Source of the DNA: Aquilonibacter sp963820185
Lineage (GTDB): Bacteria > Vulcanimicrobiota > Vulcanimicrobiia > Vulcanimicrobiales > Vulcanimicrobiaceae
NCBI GenBank assembly: GCA_963820185.1
Contig: CAWFYV010000004.1
Coordinates: 62,001-126,000 of the forward strand
Length of the DNA: 64,000 bases
Direction of reading: 5' to 3'
Shown: piece after piece, positions 36,384 to 44,659 of the stretch
How the letters are laid out: every line of letters starts with the position of its first letter
How positions within the stretch are numbered: the stretch's first letter is position 1
Notes under the pieces: model-generated
The model's input: the letters and a program-made list of their open reading frames with translations, nothing else
The model's database searches: none
Told to the model about the DNA's origin: nothing
Position numbers and translations under genes: made by a program

Positions 36384-36464
36384 TTATGCGTGCGCGAATC
36401 CCCTTGGGCCCTGGAGGCCAAAGTAGTAATACCAATACGCAAAGCTAAAACCGTTCAAAGTCAC
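36384..36464 (-). CDS. Aromatic-rich attenuation leader peptide
   Basis: A 26-codon ORF from GTG 36464 to TAA 36384-36386. The peptide begins MTLNGFSFAYWYYYFG, with eight aromatic residues (F6, F8, Y10, W11, Y12, Y13, Y14, F15) in ten positions, then ends in HA. This is the hallmark of amino-acid-responsive transcription attenuation: ribosomes stall on Tyr/Trp/Phe codons when the charged tRNAs are scarce. Codons 21-24 contain the segment that can pair with the terminator 5' arm, at a distance fitting a ribosome stalled at codons 10-15. No Shine-Dalgarno is seen; the promoter position suggests leaderless translation. Confidence 0.87.
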   Translation of the reverse strand: MTLNGFSFAYWYYYFGLQGPRGFAHA

Positions 36465-36473
36465 GTTCCGGCT

Positions 36474-36503
36474 ATGCAATCACACCCGAGTGGGACCTGT
36501 CAA
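36474..36503 (-). promoter_or_regulatory. Promoter of the aromatic operon leader
   Basis: On the minus strand a perfect TTGACA (36498-36503) is followed at 18 bp by the weak -10 TTGCAT (36474-36479). The predicted start near 36467 falls 2-4 nt before the GTG of the leader peptide, so that mRNA would be almost leaderless. Confidence 0.65.
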
Positions 36504-36511
36504 GCTCAAGC

Positions 36512-36901
36512 CTAGCGTTCGAGGATACGTGTGAGCTCGGCCGCGATCTCGGTCTGGCTATATCCCCGGTGGCGCAAAGAATCGACAAAACGCGCCGCCG
36601 CATCGGAAAGCGCATTGGTCCGAGCTCGCCGGTCGGTCGCCGGCGTCTTGCTCGCGACCCGCGTGCCGCGCCGCCCTTCACTGACCAGCCAACCAACTTC
36701 TTGAAGATCCGCATACGCACGCGCAACCGTGTTGGGAGCAACGCCAAGATCGCCCGCAAGTTGCCGCACCGTCGGCAACGATGCGTCTGGTCCGAGCGTC
36801 CCACGTTCGATCGCCGCGCGAATCTGTTCGAAGATCTGCTGATACGGCGGCGTCTCGATCTGCGGATCGACGGCGATCAGCGGCTCGTTCTCAGGTACCA
36901 T
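36512..36901 (-). CDS. GntR-family transcriptional regulator, YtrA-like
   Basis: 129 residues: an N-terminal winged helix-turn-helix (PPYQQIFEQIRAAIERG; LPTVRQLAGDLGVAPNTVAR; GWLVSEGRRGTRV) and only a short helical tail, as in the YtrA subfamily, which lacks a large effector domain. It is the last gene of a three-gene unit with two membrane proteins, overlapping the preceding one by 11 nt. A matching inverted repeat at 38418-38441 suggests autoregulation of the unit. Confidence 0.85.
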   Translation of the reverse strand: MVPENEPLIAVDPQIETPPYQQIFEQIRAAIERGTLGPDASLPTVRQLAGDLGVAPNTVARAYADLQEVGWLVSEGRRGTRVASKTPATDRRARTNALSDAAARFVDSLRHRGYSQTEIAAELTRILER

Positions 36902-37682
36902 CGGGTCGCGGTGTCCGCCCTTGCATAAGGTCGATGAAATACCAGGTCAAAAACATGACGGCCAGCACCATCGACGCAACAAACGCATAGTTGTAGATGG
37001 GAAGATTGACTGCGTCACGCGTAACGACCGAGACGAATACAGGGATGACCGCGTACGCGAACGTGAGCAGCGAGCCCGCGCGCACGCGCCGGAGGCGTTC
37101 GTCGACATAGACTTCTAAGTCGGGGTCGTCACCAACCAGCACCGCTGCCATGCCCGCGATCGACCACGCCGAGACGGTGATTGCGAGGCTCGAAAGCGAG
37201 ACCAGCAGCGCCGCGACCCGCAGATCCGGGTCGGTTACGAAAAGCAGTGGGACTGTGGCCGCAAGCAGCGCACCAACAAATGCCAGCGGTGGAACGACCG
37301 TGATCTGTCGCCGCGGCGCGAGCGATGCCGCACGACGCTGACTGCGATTGCGGACGCGTGCATACATCCAAGCGAACATCAAGGCAACGTCTGCGCACGC
37401 AAGCGCATAGGCGATTGCCGGCGTCACAATATGCAGCAGACAGAGCAGGCCGAAACAGAAGTAGCTGATCGACGAGATGACGACCGGCTTGCGACCAAGT
37501 CCTTCGAGCTGGTCGCGGCGCTCGAGCACGGCGCGCAACCGCGGCGCAACCACCGGATCGCGCAATTCAAGCCAGAAATTGCACTTTAGAAGATTCAAGT
37601 ACCGGCTCGCGATCAGGCCCCCGACACCGATGAGCATCAGGAAGATCGATATGTACCAGTACGAAAATTGATCGGCGTTCAC
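36891..37682 (-). CDS. Multi-pass membrane protein, paralogue of 37679-38410
   Basis: 263 residues from GTG 37682, chosen because its GTGA overlaps the upstream stop by 4 nt. About six hydrophobic segments. The C-terminal half has GDDPDLEVYVDERLRRVRAG then two TM segments and DAVNL, matching the same block in its neighbour. No transport or enzyme motif recognised. YtrA-type regulators usually control ABC exporters, but no ATPase is present here, so this may be a different stress-responsive membrane module. Confidence 0.62.
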   Translation of the reverse strand: MNADQFSYWYISIFLMLIGVGGLIASRYLNLLKCNFWLELRDPVVAPRLRAVLERRDQLEGLGRKPVVISSISYFCFGLLCLLHIVTPAIAYALACADVALMFAWMYARVRNRSQRRAASLAPRRQITVVPPLAFVGALLAATVPLLFVTDPDLRVAALLVSLSSLAITVSAWSIAGMAAVLVGDDPDLEVYVDERLRRVRAGSLLTFAYAVIPVFVSVVTRDAVNLPIYNYAFVASMVLAVMFLTWYFIDLMQGRTPRPDGT

Positions 37683-38410
37683 AACAGTACCAGCGTTCGT
37701 GAAGCAAGCCGCAGATAGACGAGCATCCACACGATCAGCGCGATGAAGACGATATATCCGACGGCGGAGAGGTTGATCGATTCTTTATCGACAGCCGTGT
37801 AGAACGAAGCGCAAGCTACGGCGGTGAAACAGACTGATCCCGTTCGTCGTATTCGGCGCATCCGGTCGAGCAAAAATTCTGCCTCGACGTCGTCGCCGGA
37901 GAGAAGCCTGGGAGCCGTTGCAACGCGCCACGCCAAAAGGACCATCGCGACGCAACTAAGAGCGACCGGTACCGCCGAAACGCGATCGCTCGCTACGATC
38001 AGTGACGGCAGAAGCAAAAGCGTCGAAGCCGCCGCTAGCGCGATCCATGTCAGCAACACGGGATCGACCCGCGGCTTGGGCTGCAGCACCGCAGCCCGCC
38101 GTCCGCGTGCACGCCCGCGCTCTTCAGTGACCTGTTCCACCACCGGCCTGCAAGTGATCGCGAGGCAGAGGATCGCATAGGCCGCGGGAGCAGAAACTAT
38201 ATGCGCGAGTAACGCGCAGGCAATACCCAAACAAACACCTGCAGCCGCATAGTCAGGAATGCCGGTCGTGCCACGATCGCGAGCGTTTGCAGCTAGCGTG
38301 AGCCGATCCATGTCGGGGTCGATCGCACTTGCGTGCATCCCCACCCACAAATACCGGGCTGCCGCGGCGAGCATACATAAGACCAGGACACCGTTCATCG
38401 ACATTTCCAT
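37679..38410 (-). CDS. Multi-pass membrane protein, paralogue of 36891-37682
   Basis: 243 residues with about six hydrophobic segments. SGDDVEAEFLLDRMRRIRRTG followed by two TM segments and KESINLS mirrors GDDPDLEVYVDERLRRVRAG and DAVNLP in the next protein, so the pair arose by duplication. First gene of the unit; a TTGACA box and an inverted repeat lie just upstream. The start may also be ATG 38401 or 38395. Function unknown. Confidence 0.62.
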   Translation of the reverse strand: MEMSMNGVLVLCMLAAAARYLWVGMHASAIDPDMDRLTLAANARDRGTTGIPDYAAAGVCLGIACALLAHIVSAPAAYAILCLAITCRPVVEQVTEERGRARGRRAAVLQPKPRVDPVLLTWIALAAASTLLLLPSLIVASDRVSAVPVALSCVAMVLLAWRVATAPRLLSGDDVEAEFLLDRMRRIRRTGSVCFTAVACASFYTAVDKESINLSAVGYIVFIALIVWMLVYLRLASRTLVLL

Positions 38411-38417
38411 ACCACCG

Positions 38418-38441
38418 TTTGTATCTACACACTAATACAAA
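38418..38441. promoter_or_regulatory. Candidate GntR operator
   Basis: Inverted repeat TTTGTAT (38418-38424) and ATACAAA (38435-38441), 10 bp apart, beginning 8 bp upstream of the first membrane-protein gene. A TTGACA box (38453-38458) lies just behind it, so a bound repressor would cover the -10 region. Size and symmetry fit a YtrA-type dimer. Confidence 0.6.
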
Positions 38442-38471
38442 ACGAGGCTTTGTGTCAACCCCTTAGAACAA

Positions 38472-38494
38472 TCCTTCGACACGCTCAGGATGAC
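38472..38494. repeat. Dispersed palindromic repeat, copy 2
   Basis: TCCTTCGACACGCTCAGGA followed by TGAC matches copy 1 (26675-26697) at all but three positions, and the dyad changes are compensatory (CCCT/AGGG versus TCCT/AGGA). Lies directly before the acyltransferase start. Confidence 0.6.
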
Positions 38495-38499
38495 AAGGT

Positions 38500-39639
38500 T
38501 TGAAAGATAGGCTCGGCGTCCTCGACGGGATGCGCGGTATCGCCGTGCTGCTCGTGCTGTGGTACCACCTCTGGGAGATCTCGTGGCTGCCTGCGCCCTT
38601 TTCTTGGTTGCAGTGGATTCCCGAAACCGGCTTCATCGGCGTGCCGCTCTTCTTCTTTCTCAGCGGCTTCGTCATCACGTTTCCGTTCGTACGCGCGCAA
38701 CTTGCGGGCGAGCGCCTCCCGACGTGGAGCCACTTCGCGTGGCGCCGCTTTATCAAAATCGTGCCCTCATACGTGCTTTCGATCGTCATTGCGTACGCGA
38801 TCGGCTATACCGTGCTCGAACGCGCCGGCGCCGCGCCGTGGCAAGAGATCCTCACGCACCTGCTCTTCATCCACACGTGGTGGCAATCGACGTACGGCTC
38901 GATCAACGGCGTGCTCTGGACGCTCGCCGTCGAGGTAGAGTTCTACCTCGTCTTCCCGCTGATTTGGTGGTGCTTTGCGCGACGTCCGTTCCTTACATTC
39001 ATCGCCATGCTCGCCGTCGCAATGCTCTGGCGCATCCACGCGGCGCAGTGCTGTTTCCACACCGACATGCCGTTGCTCGTCGAGAACTTGCCGGGCTATC
39101 TGGACATCTTCGCGTGCGGGATGCTCTCCGCATGGATCTTCGCGCGCTTTGGCCACCGTCTGCAATCCCCGCGTATTTCTGCGGGCATGCCGATCATCGC
39201 GATCGCCGGCGTCGTCCTCCTCTCCGTGCTGCTCATCGACATGTTCAACAATCGCTCGAGCGCGCAGTGGGAGACCGCACTACAGGTTTACACGCGTCCG
39301 CTCTACGGCTTCGGCTTCGCCGCAATCGCCATCGGTTCGCTCGCGGCCCCCGCGCTTTGGCAAGGGCTGCTCGCAAACGCGCCGCTACGCTTCATGGCCT
39401 TCATCTCCTACAACCTGTATCTCTATCACCAGATGGTCGCGCGGATCATGGTGAGCGCGCATGTTCCACCATTTGCCGGCGCCGATCCGCATTACGATCC
39501 TATCTGGCAAGTGCGCTACACGATACTTGCCTTTCTGGTCACGATCGCGCAAGCCGCGCTCGTCACCTACTTCATCGAACGCCCGTTGCTGCGCTTGCCC
39601 CAGCCGCGTCTCTTTTCCGCGGCGCGTGGGCACTCTTGA
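38500..39639 (+). CDS. Acyltransferase 3 family membrane protein
   Basis: 379 residues with about ten membrane segments, of the OafA/NodX/YrhL type that O-acylates surface polysaccharides or lipids. LGVLDGMRGIAVLLVLWYH at the N-terminus carries the conserved Arg and catalytic His; GVPLFFFLSGFVIT and the R-rich WRRFIKIVPSYVLS follow. The start is TTG at 38500 with AAGG just upstream. Acceptor unknown. Confidence 0.88.
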   Translation: MKDRLGVLDGMRGIAVLLVLWYHLWEISWLPAPFSWLQWIPETGFIGVPLFFFLSGFVITFPFVRAQLAGERLPTWSHFAWRRFIKIVPSYVLSIVIAYAIGYTVLERAGAAPWQEILTHLLFIHTWWQSTYGSINGVLWTLAVEVEFYLVFPLIWWCFARRPFLTFIAMLAVAMLWRIHAAQCCFHTDMPLLVENLPGYLDIFACGMLSAWIFARFGHRLQSPRISAGMPIIAIAGVVLLSVLLIDMFNNRSSAQWETALQVYTRPLYGFGFAAIAIGSLAAPALWQGLLANAPLRFMAFISYNLYLYHQMVARIMVSAHVPPFAGADPHYDPIWQVRYTILAFLVTIAQAALVTYFIERPLLRLPQPRLFSAARGHS

Positions 39640-39643
39640 TGGT

Positions 39644-40081
39644 GTGCGCTCCGGTGAACGTGGCGAGAGTCTCCTCGAGGTCATTGTAGCGATCGCAATC
39701 GTTGCGATCGCCGTAGCGGCATTAGGCGCGGCGACTGTAGCTGCAACCCACCGCTTCGGCCCCGATCCGATTCAAAGCGCGCTCGAAGCTAGCGTTACCC
39801 GCGAGATGCGTATTGCCGTCGATGTGATGAAATATCAAGGCGCGAGCTTGCCGGCTGCAAGCGTGTCGACGGCCATTCCGCTCCCGAGCGGACCGCCGCT
39901 TCCCGTGTCCTACGCGCTCTCCAGGCAAACCAACGCCGACGGCTCGGTCACGATCGTGCTCTCGGCGACCGATAGCAACGACAGCACCAAGAGCGCGAAG
40001 CTCAGTCAAACGATCGCCGCACCCGCACCATTGCCGGGCGCGCGTCTTCCGGCGGCGACGAGCGGAAGCGCACCACAATAA
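39644..40081 (+). CDS. Type IV prepilin-like protein
   Basis: About 145 residues from GTG 39644 (GTG 39626 also possible). RSGERG|ESLLEVIVAIAIVAI is a class III prepilin signal: short basic leader, Gly at -1, Glu at +5, then a hydrophobic helix. Cleavage and N-methylation by a PilD-type peptidase are expected. The mature part lacks a recognised pseudopilin family. TAATG overlap couples it to the next gene. No other pilus gene is in the window. Confidence 0.68.
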   Translation: MRSGERGESLLEVIVAIAIVAIAVAALGAATVAATHRFGPDPIQSALEASVTREMRIAVDVMKYQGASLPAASVSTAIPLPSGPPLPVSYALSRQTNADGSVTIVLSATDSNDSTKSAKLSQTIAAPAPLPGARLPAATSGSAPQ

Positions 40082-40722
40082 TGCTGCTGCGCACGATGTT
40101 TTTGCTCGCGCTTCTCGCGCTCGTGGGCGAAACGATCGTACACGGCGCAGCGTCGCTTGCACAAGTCGCGTTCCATCAACGCGCCGTCGACGCGGCGCGT
40201 ACGGCCTTTGTGACCGGTATACATGCCGCGCAGGTCGCCGTCGTAACGGGCAGAACGCCCGCGCCGCTCGCCACGTGCGCGTACGCCGACGCAAACGGCT
40301 GCGAGATCAACGTGCAGACGACATTTGCGACACCGACGCCGGCGGTGGCACCGACGCCGGCGGCGTGCCCCGGCACCGCATGCACAGTCGTCTTACAGGG
40401 CAATAGCGCAGTTGGAGAGGCGCGCGCAGCCTTCGTGATCTCGAGCATCGTAAGCGCCGCGAGCGGCGCGCAGATCGCAACGCGCATTGGTATGGTTACG
40501 TTTCGCACCTTTGCGACCGCGCCATACGCCTCAATTGTCGGCAGCACCGACGGCACGCTTGACGCGTTGATGAACGGTGGCGCCGGCGACGACGCAGGCG
40601 CCACGAATACCTTGATCACCGTCGAGTACGATCTGCGCGGCGGTGGCGCGGCCACCGCCGGCAACGTTTGGCAGCCGGTGATCGAGAGCCCCGCATCAGC
40701 CGCGCCCGCGTGGGAGCGCTAG
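40081..40722 (+). CDS. Secreted or pilin-associated protein of unknown function
   Basis: 213 residues. N-terminal hydrophobic segment (MLLRTMFLLALLALVGETIV) is prepilin- or signal-like but has no clear cleavage motif. Four cysteines in pairs (C66/C74, C94/C100), a PTPAVAPTPAACP linker, and a Gly/Ala-rich C-terminus. Translationally coupled to the prepilin gene, so probably a partner minor pilin. Its stop overlaps the convergent hydrolase stop by 4 bp. Confidence 0.5.
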   Translation: MLLRTMFLLALLALVGETIVHGAASLAQVAFHQRAVDAARTAFVTGIHAAQVAVVTGRTPAPLATCAYADANGCEINVQTTFATPTPAVAPTPAACPGTACTVVLQGNSAVGEARAAFVISSIVSAASGAQIATRIGMVTFRTFATAPYASIVGSTDGTLDALMNGGAGDDAGATNTLITVEYDLRGGGAATAGNVWQPVIESPASAAPAWER

Positions 40723-41498
40723 TCGACGAAACGCCGCACGGCCTCCGCGATATCGTCGGGCGTCTCGATCGGCAGATTGTGCCCCGCGTCGCGGAGCAGC
40801 ACAAAGAGTGCGTCATGGATCGCGCCGGTAACCTCGCGCTTCACTCGCGACGGCGGTGCGAGCGGATCGTTGCTCCCTGCGATTGCGAGTGTGGGCACCT
40901 TGATCGAAGCGAGACGATCGCTAAAATCGACGCGACCGCGTTCTTCGCCCCCGACCCAATGCTCGTACGACGCCACCAGCGCGTCATCGACGATGCGTTC
41001 CATGACCTCCGGCGCAACCTCGCGATACATCGCGGCGCGTTGGAACCGTTCGATGCGCTCGCGCGATCCATACGTCTCGATCGCCTGTGCGCGGCGCTTG
41101 GGTGTAAAGCGCACGGACTTCGATGTACCGGGAGCGACCAAAATGAGCCGTTCGAGGTTCGCAGGCTGCTCCGTTGCCACGTACTGTGCCAAACGCCCGC
41201 CAAGCGAGTGCCCAACGAGTGTCACCTGAGCGTCGATCGTCGCAAGCACTGCGCGAAGATCGCTTGCATACTCCGCGAGATCGTCCGGCGTGCGCGGACG
41301 ATCCGAGAGCCCGCAGCCGCGAAAATCAAAAAGGTGCAGCGTAAAGCGGTCGAGCTCGAGGCGGTCGACAACCTCGTACCACATCCGTCGCGAGGAGATC
41401 CAGCCATGTGCGAAGAGTACGTGGCGCGCACCGTGACCGCGTCGTTCGCAACACAACTGAATCGATTTGTTTTTCAAAAATTGCATGGAGCCACTCAT
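40719..41498 (-). CDS. Alpha/beta hydrolase
   Basis: 259 residues. FAHGWISSRRMW supplies the oxyanion region, VGHSLGGRL the nucleophile Ser, AGSNDPLAP the acidic residue and RDAGHNLPIE the catalytic His. Similar to the BioH/3-oxoadipate enol-lactonase-type esterases; substrate unknown. Convergent with the pilin-like pair and divergent (24 bp) from the EamA gene. Confidence 0.85.
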   Translation of the reverse strand: MSGSMQFLKNKSIQLCCERRGHGARHVLFAHGWISSRRMWYEVVDRLELDRFTLHLFDFRGCGLSDRPRTPDDLAEYASDLRAVLATIDAQVTLVGHSLGGRLAQYVATEQPANLERLILVAPGTSKSVRFTPKRRAQAIETYGSRERIERFQRAAMYREVAPEVMERIVDDALVASYEHWVGGEERGRVDFSDRLASIKVPTLAIAGSNDPLAPPSRVKREVTGAIHDALFVLLRDAGHNLPIETPDDIAEAVRRFVD

Positions 41499-41522
41499 CG
41501 CCGCTCGAAGTTGCGCCTAATC

Positions 41523-42449
41523 GTGCCGCGCCGCCTGCTCATCTACGGTGCTCTGCTCTACGTGGTCCTCGCCTGGTCGATCAATCACATCGTCGCCAAG
41601 CAGGCCATTTCGCAGATGGACCCGCTCGCCTTTACGTTTCTGCGCTTTCTCATCATGACGCCGCTCGTCTTCGTCATGGTGTACGCGAGCGGTCGCCGCT
41701 TGCACATTGAGCGCCGCGACATTCCCACGTTGTTATTGTGCAGCGCCTGCGGCTTCGGCGTGTACCAGTACCTGTGGGTGCTCGGACTCGCGCGCACGAC
41801 ACCGTTCGCAACGGCATTGCTCGGCGCAACCACGCCGATCTTTACGCTCGCGATCGTGGCAATCGCCGGTCACGAGCACGTGCGCCCGGGCCGCTGGGTG
41901 GGCGCGGTGATCGCGCTGCTTGGGGTCGCGATCTTCGAAGGCGCTTTCTCCGGCGCGGCGGGCGTACACGTGGGCGATCTCTTGATCCTCGCCGCCGCCA
42001 TGGTGTTTGCCGGCTACAATGTGCTTGGTTCACGGCTGTTAGCGCGGTACTCGAGCCTCGAACTCCTCGCGCTCACGCTCCCGCTCGGCACGCTCGTGCT
42101 GATTCCCGGCGGCGCGCCCGCGCTGCTGCATACCAATCTGCACGCGTTCGGCTGGGACATGTGGTGGCGCATCGGCTATGCAACGCTCTTTCCGATCCTG
42201 CTCACGTATCCGGTGTGGATTTGGGGCATCAACAAACTTGGCGCCGGCAAAGGTTCGATCATCGCATTTCTCCTGCCCGTATTCACCGGCGTCTTGAGCG
42301 TACCAATCTTGCACGCATCGTTCCCGCCGTACGAAGTGATCGGCGCAGTCGTCTGTCTTGGAGGAATGCTTTTCGCGATTGCGTTCGGCCGCGCTATCCC
42401 AATCGATCCCCAAACTCGAGTAGCATTGGCTCCCCAGAGCCCCGATTGA
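41523..42449 (+). CDS. EamA/DMT-family transporter
   Basis: 308 residues from GTG 41523, with ten membrane segments as two EamA repeats: LAWSINHIVAKQAISQMDPL in the first half, AMVFAGYNVLGSRLLARYSS in the second. The family exports amino acids, nucleotides and other metabolites; no substrate can be named. A longer upstream frame runs antisense to the hydrolase and is rejected. Its 3' end overlaps the convergent M23-like gene by 56 bp. Confidence 0.83.
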   Translation: MPRRLLIYGALLYVVLAWSINHIVAKQAISQMDPLAFTFLRFLIMTPLVFVMVYASGRRLHIERRDIPTLLLCSACGFGVYQYLWVLGLARTTPFATALLGATTPIFTLAIVAIAGHEHVRPGRWVGAVIALLGVAIFEGAFSGAAGVHVGDLLILAAAMVFAGYNVLGSRLLARYSSLELLALTLPLGTLVLIPGGAPALLHTNLHAFGWDMWWRIGYATLFPILLTYPVWIWGINKLGAGKGSIIAFLLPVFTGVLSVPILHASFPPYEVIGAVVCLGGMLFAIAFGRAIPIDPQTRVALAPQSPD

Positions 42450-43104
42450 CGAACGCGATCGGCACGCCGTGCGCCGAACCGAGCGCCTGACTCGGTTGAT
42501 CTTGCGCATGTACTTGCAGATGGGCGCCATGCGTGTCGCCCGAGTTGCCGCAACGGCCAATCTCATCGCCGGTCCGGACGCTCTCGCCGACGCGCACATT
42601 GACCGACCCCTGCTTTAAATTCGCGAGAATGACGTAGCCGCGTGGCGTTTCAATTGAGACGTAGTTACCGAACGGCCGCGCGCGATTGTGCCGGCGTTCA
42701 TCCGGCGGCGCATCCTCTTGGCGATTCTCGACATGCACGATCAGGCCGTCGCAGGGCGCAAGAATTGATTCACCCCACGACTTGCCGGCATCGCGTATGA
42801 AATCGTAGGCAAAATACTGATCCGTAACGGCTTGGTGACGATTGTGGCGCGGATCCGGTCCGCCCGCCACGACCCGCCACGTGTCAGCAAAGGGCGGCTG
42901 CAGCACGAGCGGACGATCGGAGGCGCGCGCGAGCCAGCGCTTCGACGCGGCGCCCGTGTTGAAGCGCTGCCACAACAAAACCCCAACGATCGCCGCAATC
43001 GCTGCCCAGAAGCCGGGCACGCCGATTTGCCGATCCCAAAACGCGGCGAACCCAAACGCCGCTGCGATGAGCACGAGAATGGTCAGCGTACTTGGTAAAC
43101 GCAC
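42394..43104 (-). CDS. Membrane-anchored M23-like (LytM/Gly-Gly endopeptidase fold) protein
   Basis: 236 residues from GTG 43104. Two N-terminal TM segments (about 5-22 and 30-46), then a lysostaphin-type beta fold: QYFAYDFI, ILAPCDGLIVHVENRQED, GNYVSIETPRGYVILANL and GNSGDTHGAHLQVHAQD. Classical M23 ligands are HxxxD and HxH. Here the first His is a Gln or Tyr, and the last motif reads HLQVH, so catalysis is uncertain. Confidence 0.7.
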   Translation of the reverse strand: MRLPSTLTILVLIAAAFGFAAFWDRQIGVPGFWAAIAAIVGVLLWQRFNTGAASKRWLARASDRPLVLQPPFADTWRVVAGGPDPRHNRHQAVTDQYFAYDFIRDAGKSWGESILAPCDGLIVHVENRQEDAPPDERRHNRARPFGNYVSIETPRGYVILANLKQGSVNVRVGESVRTGDEIGRCGNSGDTHGAHLQVHAQDQPSQALGSAHGVPIAFVNRGSGEPMLLEFGDRLG

Positions 43105-43165
43105 GTTGCGTGCAAGGGTCGGCCCCGCGAGCGCGTAAATCCTGCAACATGGCGGTTGGTACCCG

Positions 43166-44653
43166 GTGATCGGTGTCGCTATTGCGCTTGTCGCATTTCT
43201 CGCGCATTTCGGAACGGCATGGCGCTACGGCTACTTCCGCGACGAGCTGTACTTCATCGCGTGCGGCCGTCATCTCGCCTGGGGCTATGTCGACCAGCCA
43301 CCGCTCGTCGCGCTCGCTGCATGGCTCGCGCAGCCGGCACATGACGCCTTGCTGGCGCTGCGCGTGCTGCCATGCCTGGCTGCTGCGCTCACGGCGTACG
43401 TCGCCGTGCAGATCGCGCGCGAGCTCGGCGGTGGTCGCTTCGCACAGTGGCTAGCGGGTGTCGCGGTTGCGCTCACACCGGCATACCTGCTGCTCGGCAA
43501 CGTGCTCACAACGACGTCGTTCGAACCACTCTCGTGGATACTCGTCGTGTGGTGCGCAATGCGCCGCTGGTGGCTACCGCTCGCCGCGGCCGCGACGTTT
43601 GGCCTCTACGGCAAGTATTCAATGGCCTTGCTGTTGCTCGCGTTACTTATCGGCCTCTTACTGACGAAAGAGCGCCGCGATCTCGCGACACCCTGGCTCG
43701 CAATCTGTGCCGCGATCACGTTCGTATTAGTACTGCCGAATCTCTGGTGGCAAGCCGCGCACGGCTGGCCCTTCTTCGCCGTGCTGCAAGGTGACGCTGC
43801 GCATCGCCACGCCTTTAACAACGGCTGGCTGCTCGAATCGCAGAGCCTGGTTAGCAATGCGTGGTCTTTCGCTTCGGAGCAACTGGTCTATACGAATCCG
43901 CTTGCTGCACCGGTTTGGCTGTGCGGATTGATCGCACCATTCACCTGGCAACGCTTGCGCGGCTTGCGGTTCATTTCCTTAGCCTACGTCGTGCTGTTTA
44001 TCGCGGCAGTGGCACTCGAAGCCAAGGGCTACTACATCATCGGTATCTATGGCGCGCTGCTCGCAATCGGCGCAGTCGTGGTCGAACGCGCGATGGCGTG
44101 GTTGCGCGTTGCGCTTTTTGCCGCGCTTGCGGCTACGGCAATCGCAACGATGCCGCTTTCTATTCCCGTGTTGCCGATCGGCGGGTTCATCGGCTACTCG
44201 CAGGCCCTCGGGCTCACCGGGCAGGGTGCCGATGCCCATGTGATTCAACCGATCTACGCCGAGCAGTTTGGCTGGGACCGCCTCGCCCGCGATGTGGCCG
44301 GCGTCTATAACGCCCTGCCCGATCGCGCGAATGTTGCAATCTACGCTGACACGTATGCGGACGCGGGAGCAATCGACTTCTTCGGCCCCGCATACGGGTT
44401 GCCGAGTGCGATCGGCAGTCAAAATAGTTACTGGCTGTGGGGCACGCACGGCTACAGCGGCAACACGATCATCGCCATCGGCGCAACGCGCATCGATCTC
44501 GTGAAGCAGTACTATCGCACGTGTACGTTAGTTCGTTCTTCGAACGAACCGCTGAAGTGGGTTGTCGAAGGACCTGCGCCGATTTTCGTGTGCACGAACC
44601 CAACAATGCCGCTCGACCAGATCTGGCCGCACTTGCGCTGGTACGGCGCCTAA
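43166..44653 (+). CDS. GT39/ArnT-like membrane glycosyltransferase
   Basis: 495 residues from GTG 43166, with about 11-12 membrane segments. FRDELYFIACGRHLAWGYVD QPPL near the N-terminus is the signature first periplasmic loop of the PMT_2 family; its acidic DE pair is the catalytic site. Members move a sugar from a polyprenyl phosphate to protein or lipid on the outer face of the inner membrane. Acceptor unknown. Confidence 0.85.
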   Translation: MIGVAIALVAFLAHFGTAWRYGYFRDELYFIACGRHLAWGYVDQPPLVALAAWLAQPAHDALLALRVLPCLAAALTAYVAVQIARELGGGRFAQWLAGVAVALTPAYLLLGNVLTTTSFEPLSWILVVWCAMRRWWLPLAAAATFGLYGKYSMALLLLALLIGLLLTKERRDLATPWLAICAAITFVLVLPNLWWQAAHGWPFFAVLQGDAAHRHAFNNGWLLESQSLVSNAWSFASEQLVYTNPLAAPVWLCGLIAPFTWQRLRGLRFISLAYVVLFIAAVALEAKGYYIIGIYGALLAIGAVVVERAMAWLRVALFAALAATAIATMPLSIPVLPIGGFIGYSQALGLTGQGADAHVIQPIYAEQFGWDRLARDVAGVYNALPDRANVAIYADTYADAGAIDFFGPAYGLPSAIGSQNSYWLWGTHGYSGNTIIAIGATRIDLVKQYYRTCTLVRSSNEPLKWVVEGPAPIFVCTNPTMPLDQIWPHLRWYGA

Positions 44654-44659
44654 ACACTG

